Shown here in pieces: positions 7,001 to 8,545 of a stretch of DNA of 8,545 bases (its first letter is position 1; each line of letters begins with the position of its first letter). Below the pieces are notes generated by a model, which was not told where the DNA came from, made no database searches, and was given only the letters and a program-made list of their open reading frames with translations. The stretch is from Pseudomonadota bacterium (GTDB lineage Bacteria > Pseudomonadota > Alphaproteobacteria > Sphingomonadales > Sphingomonadaceae). The position numbers and the translations under genes were made by a program. The stretch is from contig CANJKQ010000021.1 of NCBI GenBank assembly GCA_947474905.1, forward strand, positions 1 to 8,545, written 5' to 3'.

Positions 7001-7413
7001 GCCCGGCATTCGGCGCGGAACTCGTCCGCGGGCACCTCGTCCTTGTTCTTCTTTTTCTTGCGATATTCCTCCTCGACCTTCCATTCGATCGGCAGGCCGT
7101 GGCAGTCCCAGCCGGGCACGTAAGGCGCGTCAAAGCCCATCAGGCTGCGCGTCCGGCACACCATGTCCTTCAGGATATGGTTGAGCGCGTGGCCGATATG
7201 CATGTCGCCATTGGCATAGGGCGGGCCGTCATGGAGGATGAACTTTTCCCGCCCCCGCCGCCGCTCGCGCAGGCGATCGTACAGCCCCATGTCCTGCCAG
7301 CGCGCGAGAATGCCCGGCTCCTTCTGCGGCAGGCCGGCCTTCATCGGAAAGTCGGTCTTGGGCAGGAAAACGGTGTCGCGCCAGTCGCGGGGGGTGGAGG
7401 TTTCGTCGGTCAT
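4090..7413 (-). CDS. ileS: isoleucyl-tRNA synthetase enlarged by in-frame repeats
   Basis: Class I synthetase that charges tRNA-Ile and edits misactivated valine. It has 1107 residues; E. coli IleRS has 938. Motifs: HIGH at 72-75, PGWDCHGLPIEWK, the Thr-rich WTTTPWTIP of the CP1 editing domain, TTDAGTGLVH...HGEDDF (427-446, editing pocket), WVLSRQRAWGVPI, KMSKS at 778-782, an anticodon-binding helical region, and a C-terminal zinc site Cys1079/1082/1096/1099. The start at 7413 overlaps the ribF stop as ATGA; the upstream 13 codons are basic and unlike the family. Extra sequence lies at 365-414 (translated repeat, typical HPGESRGP...DQVRGDE reading) and about 535-600 (palindrome plus a second repeat, VSTSLDTNG and PPFAPSQVEG readings). 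The frame is unbroken, so the enzyme is probably active. Parts of the gene (about 4260-4380 and 6420-6660) are poorer in GC than the rest. Confidence 0.96.
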   Translation of the reverse strand: MTDETSTPRDWRDTVFLPKTDFPMKAGLPQKEPGILARWQDMGLYDRLRERRRGREKFILHDGPPYANGDMHIGHALNHILKDMVCRTRSLMGFDAPYVPGWDCHGLPIEWKVEEEYRKKKKNKDEVPADEFRAECRAYAQKWVDTQREQLKRLGINGDWDHPYLTMDFDAEATIVAELMKFAESGQLYRGAKPVMWSPVEKTALAEAEIEYEDITSTQIDVAFEIVEAPNAPGIQELIDAGYKVHAVIWTTTPWTIPVNQALAYGAEVEYEAVSFVASVNSSSRDDFLDDPQPSFLANINGGHVFIVASKLKDRVAERITARLKAKYPDSGILVGAVPFRSSELFRGAQLADAKALHPMAKFFRHPGESRGPASSSTSAGQGSLAPDQVRGDEVGGEGAGPHIDPSSPLAEFFLRPRPFLPGDFVTTDAGTGLVHMAPDHGEDDFELCKAHGLNPVFAVEADGRYRADWAWLGGQGSVINKKFVAADGPICADLRAAGALLAASDDFQHSYPHSWRSKQKVIFRCTPQWFVPMDQAAISDRPGDGRSRLIGEQSEPLAQGTRVSTSLDTNGGDEGGAEPPFARSEQPPFAPSQVEGRAAGDTLRTRALAALDATRFYPEKGRNRIGAMVEGRPDWVLSRQRAWGVPITLFVDRKTGDYLVDAEVNARIVAAIREGGVDAWRDDRAQDYLGDRYRAEDYERITDILDVWFDSGCTHAYVLESGRWPDLRWPADLYLEGSDQHRGWFQSSLLESCGTRGRAPYDAILTHGFTMDAKGMKMSKSLGNTINPLDLMRDYGADILRLWALSVDFTEDHRIGKEILAGVADQYRKLRNTFRYLLGALDGFTEAERVPVAEMPELERYMLHLLGKLDSELKAAAEGYDFNRYVRLLSDFANEDLSAFYFDIRKDSLYCDVNALTGKQNAKRRACRSVMDTLFHALVRYAAPVLVYTAEEVWQTRFPDEAESVHFLEWPQIDEAWLTSGVDDLGLRWEQLRAHRRIVSEHIEPLRRQKILGSSLEAAVHFVFQRCPDLEVTPADELAELFITSVVSYERGEPKSGAFFLPDVRIDVNVTRTTHHKCGRCWRHLPEVTEDGALCDRCADVVGAGA
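5623..5729. repeat. palindromic repeat C inside ileS
   Basis: It contains CGAACGG at 5643-5649 and 5667-5673 and CCGTTCG at 5699-5705, the same ends as repeats A and B. The stretch 5699-5729 is the exact reverse complement of 655-685 upstream of metC, and the match stops sharply at both ends. GGGCGAACGG recurs with a 24-base period (5640 and 5664), giving the tandem PPFARSEQ/PPFAPSQV in the protein. It codes for about residues 562-597 of IleRS, between the editing domain and the catalytic core, and contributes no stop codon. Confidence 0.85.
5761..5811. repeat. 51-base near-perfect palindrome inside ileS
   Basis: The outer arms GATCAAGCGGC (5761-5771) and GCCGCTTGATC (5801-5811) are perfectly complementary over 11 bases. 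The inner arms GCGACCGTCC (5773-5782) and GGACGGTCGC (5786-5795) are perfectly complementary over 10 bases around a CCC loop. Only T5772 and the pentamer TGATC (5796-5800) are unpaired. It encodes residues 535-551 of IleRS (DQAAISDRPGDGRSR region), where other IleRS have a short variable loop. It does not resemble repeats A to D. Confidence 0.85.
6171..6333. repeat. 13-base direct repeats bounding a 150-base in-frame insert in ileS
   Basis: GGAAGAATTCGGC (6171-6183) and GGAAGAATTTGGC (6321-6333) match at 12 of 13 bases and are exactly 150 bases apart, a multiple of three. In the protein this is AEFF before LRPRPFLPGD (residues 411-414) and AKFF before RHPGESRG (361-364). Removing one unit joins HPMAKFF to LRPRPFLPGDF, which reads like an ordinary CP1 domain. 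It looks like a target duplication, or a duplication that brought in repeat D. Confidence 0.7.
6239..6317. repeat. palindromic repeat D (second family) inside ileS
   Basis: Three perfect hairpins: CCCCGGA-CTTGA-TCCGGGG (6239-6257), GGGGCAAGG-CTG-CCTTGCCCC (6254-6274, sharing GGGG with the first) and ACCCCGGC-TTTC-GCCGGGGT (6298-6317). The CCCCGGC-TTTC-GCCGGGG and GGACTTGATCC cores are of a kind common between genes in alphaproteobacteria. It has no CGAACGG ends, so it is a different family from A to C. On the coding strand it reads HPGESRGP...DQVRGDE, within residues 365-414 of IleRS. Confidence 0.88.
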
Positions 7414-8345
7414 TGCCCGGCGGCGCTTAAGACCTCGCGCGCGCGGGCGCAATCCGCGTCCATCTGGCGGGTGAGCGCGTCCAGGCTGTCAAACTTCGCT
7501 TCGGGGCGGAGATAGTCGATCAGCGCGACCTCGATCGTCTGGCCATAGAGGTCGCCGGCAAAGTCAAAGAAATAGGCCTCGAGCAATTCCTTGGGCGGAT
7601 CGAAGGTCGGGCGGATGCCAAGGTTCGCGGCACCATTCAGCACGCGGCCATCGGCCAGCCGCCCGCGCACGGCGTAAATGCCGTAAGCGGGGCGCAAGTA
7701 ACTCCCCAGGTCGATATTGGCGGTGGGGTAGCCGATCGTGCGGCCGCGCTTGTCGCCATGGATCACCGCGCCCTGGATGGCGAAGGGCCGGGTGAGCAGT
7801 TCCTCCGCAGCGCGCGGATCGCCCGATTTGAGTAGCGCGCGGATGCGGCTGGAGGACACCGCCTCGCCCCCGTCCGCCACCGCGCCGACGGTTTCCACTG
7901 AAAAGCCATGTTGGCGTCCAAGCTCGGCCAACACGCGGACATCGCCGCCGCGCCCCTTGCCAAAGGTAAAGTCCTCACCCGTCACCACCCCGCCTGCGCC
8001 GATGCCGCTCAGCAGCCGATCGGTCACAAATTGCTCGGCGGTGAGGCCCGCGAGCGCGGCATCGAAATGGAAAACGATCATCGCATCCGCACCGGCGGCG
8101 GCGAACAGCGCCTGGCGCTGGTCAAGCGTGGTGAGCCGAAAGGGCGGCATGTCGGGCTTGAAAAAGCGGACCGGGTGCGGATCAAACGTCGCGACCAGCG
8201 CCGGGCGACCCGCCGCGCGGGCCTGGGCAATGGCCCGACCGACCACTGCCTGATGCCCCCGGTGAAATCCGTCAAAATTGCCGAGCGCGATGACCCCGCC
8301 GCGCAAGGCCGCAGGCGCCACCGAGCCGCCATCGAGCCGCTCCAT
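7410..8345 (-). CDS. ribF: bifunctional riboflavin kinase / FAD synthetase
   Basis: Makes FMN from riboflavin and ATP, then FAD from FMN and ATP, in the cytosol. The product is 311 residues, the normal size. The N-terminal adenylyltransferase domain shows GNFDG (22-26), HRGH (28-31), TFDPHP (53-58), VVTGEDFTFGKGRGGD (120-135) and the SSSRIR motif (164-169). The C-terminal kinase domain shows HGDKRGRTIGYPTAN (196-210, with the PTAN signature), YGIYAVRG, GAANLGIRPTF and a LLEAYFFDF...LYG segment with the probable catalytic Glu. The start at 8345 precedes the typical MERLD...LRGGVIALGNFDG; no strong ribosome binding site is visible upstream. Its TGA overlaps the ileS ATG by 4 bases. It is the first gene of the unit within this window. 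Confidence 0.95.
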   Translation of the reverse strand: MERLDGGSVAPAALRGGVIALGNFDGFHRGHQAVVGRAIAQARAAGRPALVATFDPHPVRFFKPDMPPFRLTTLDQRQALFAAAGADAMIVFHFDAALAGLTAEQFVTDRLLSGIGAGGVVTGEDFTFGKGRGGDVRVLAELGRQHGFSVETVGAVADGGEAVSSSRIRALLKSGDPRAAEELLTRPFAIQGAVIHGDKRGRTIGYPTANIDLGSYLRPAYGIYAVRGRLADGRVLNGAANLGIRPTFDPPKELLEAYFFDFAGDLYGQTIEVALIDYLRPEAKFDSLDALTRQMDADCARAREVLSAAGQ

Positions 8346-8545
8346 GGCTGGCGGCTATAGGGGCAGCTTTGGGGACGCGCTAGAGCGCAGCGCGATGATC
8401 CCGCCTTCGCTTGCGCGGCGAATGTTCCCTAATGTTCGCACTGACCATGGCGTTGGTCGTAAGCGTTGGTCGTGGCGCGGGATCGAGCCTGCAGGGGCGG
8501 CAAAGCAACAGCACCGGCGATTAGAAATAGCGTCGCACCAGGATA
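8346..8545. other. ribF upstream region, no recognisable gene
   Basis: Expected to hold the operon promoter, but no convincing -35/-10 pair was found. An 11-base direct repeat GCGTTGGTCGT occurs at 8450-8460 and 8463-8473. GTTC occurs twice with a period of 10 (8424 and 8434). A minus-strand frame enters from the right edge and ends at TAG (8429-8431) after 38 codons, and a plus-strand frame from 8423 runs off the edge; neither looks like a known protein. Confidence 0.5.

Noticed and set aside
7414..7452. 13-residue N-terminal extension of ileS
   Set aside because: Basic residues encoded inside the end of ribF; IleRS proteins of this group begin near MTDETSTPRDWRDT, and the ATGA overlap with ribF supports 7413.
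8424..8437. LexA-like box GTTC-N6-GTTC near the right edge
   Set aside because: The alphaproteobacterial LexA site needs a 7-base spacer; here it is 6, and no SOS gene is next to it.
8429..8545. Minus-strand 3' end of a gene entering from the right edge (38 codons, hydrophobic LFLIAGAVALPP segment)
   Set aside because: No recognisable family, modest third-position GC and an edge position; too little sequence to support a gene.

Overview
The window looks like chromosomal DNA of an alphaproteobacterium of the order Sphingomonadales (Sphingopyxis/Sphingomonas/Novosphingobium-like). This rests on the high GC content, the protein sequences (MetC, TorF-type putative porin, DUF3035/BamF lipoprotein), the ribF-ileS-lspA-DUF3035 gene order, and the short palindromic repeats with CCGTTCG/CGAACGG ends. 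The genus is an inference; no database search was possible.

Left part, plus strand: the 3' two thirds of sseA (3-mercaptopyruvate sulfurtransferase) enters from the left edge. A short spacer (583-694) made almost wholly of hairpins and a palindromic repeat leads to metC (cystathionine beta-lyase), which most likely starts at a TTG codon at 695. Both enzymes act in sulfur amino acid metabolism. After a 206-base spacer comes a monocistronic gene for an outer-membrane beta-barrel of the TorF/Gcw_chp family (2104-2940).

Middle, 2941-3150: a composite palindromic repeat (2962-3078) and a strong hairpin (3097-3125) that can serve as a shared terminator for the convergent porin and lipoprotein genes.

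Right part, minus strand, read from right to left: ribF (FMN/FAD synthesis), ileS (isoleucyl-tRNA synthetase), lspA (lipoprotein signal peptidase II) and a small BamF/DUF3035 lipoprotein. Each gene overlaps the next by 4 or 8 bases, so this is a tightly coupled operon. LspA would process the signal peptide of the lipoprotein encoded directly after it. The last 200 bases (8346-8545) hold the ribF upstream region and no convincing gene.

The main surprise is ileS. Its product is 1107 residues where about 940 is usual, because the gene carries at least two unrelated repetitive palindromic elements, plus a near-perfect 51-base palindrome, all in frame with every catalytic motif intact. One element lies in a 150-base (50-codon) segment bounded by a 13-base near-direct repeat. 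Another shares 31 identical bases with the repeat upstream of metC. I see no phage, CRISPR, toxin or defence system; the gene content is ordinary housekeeping, and the interest lies in repeats that have entered coding and translation-start sequences.
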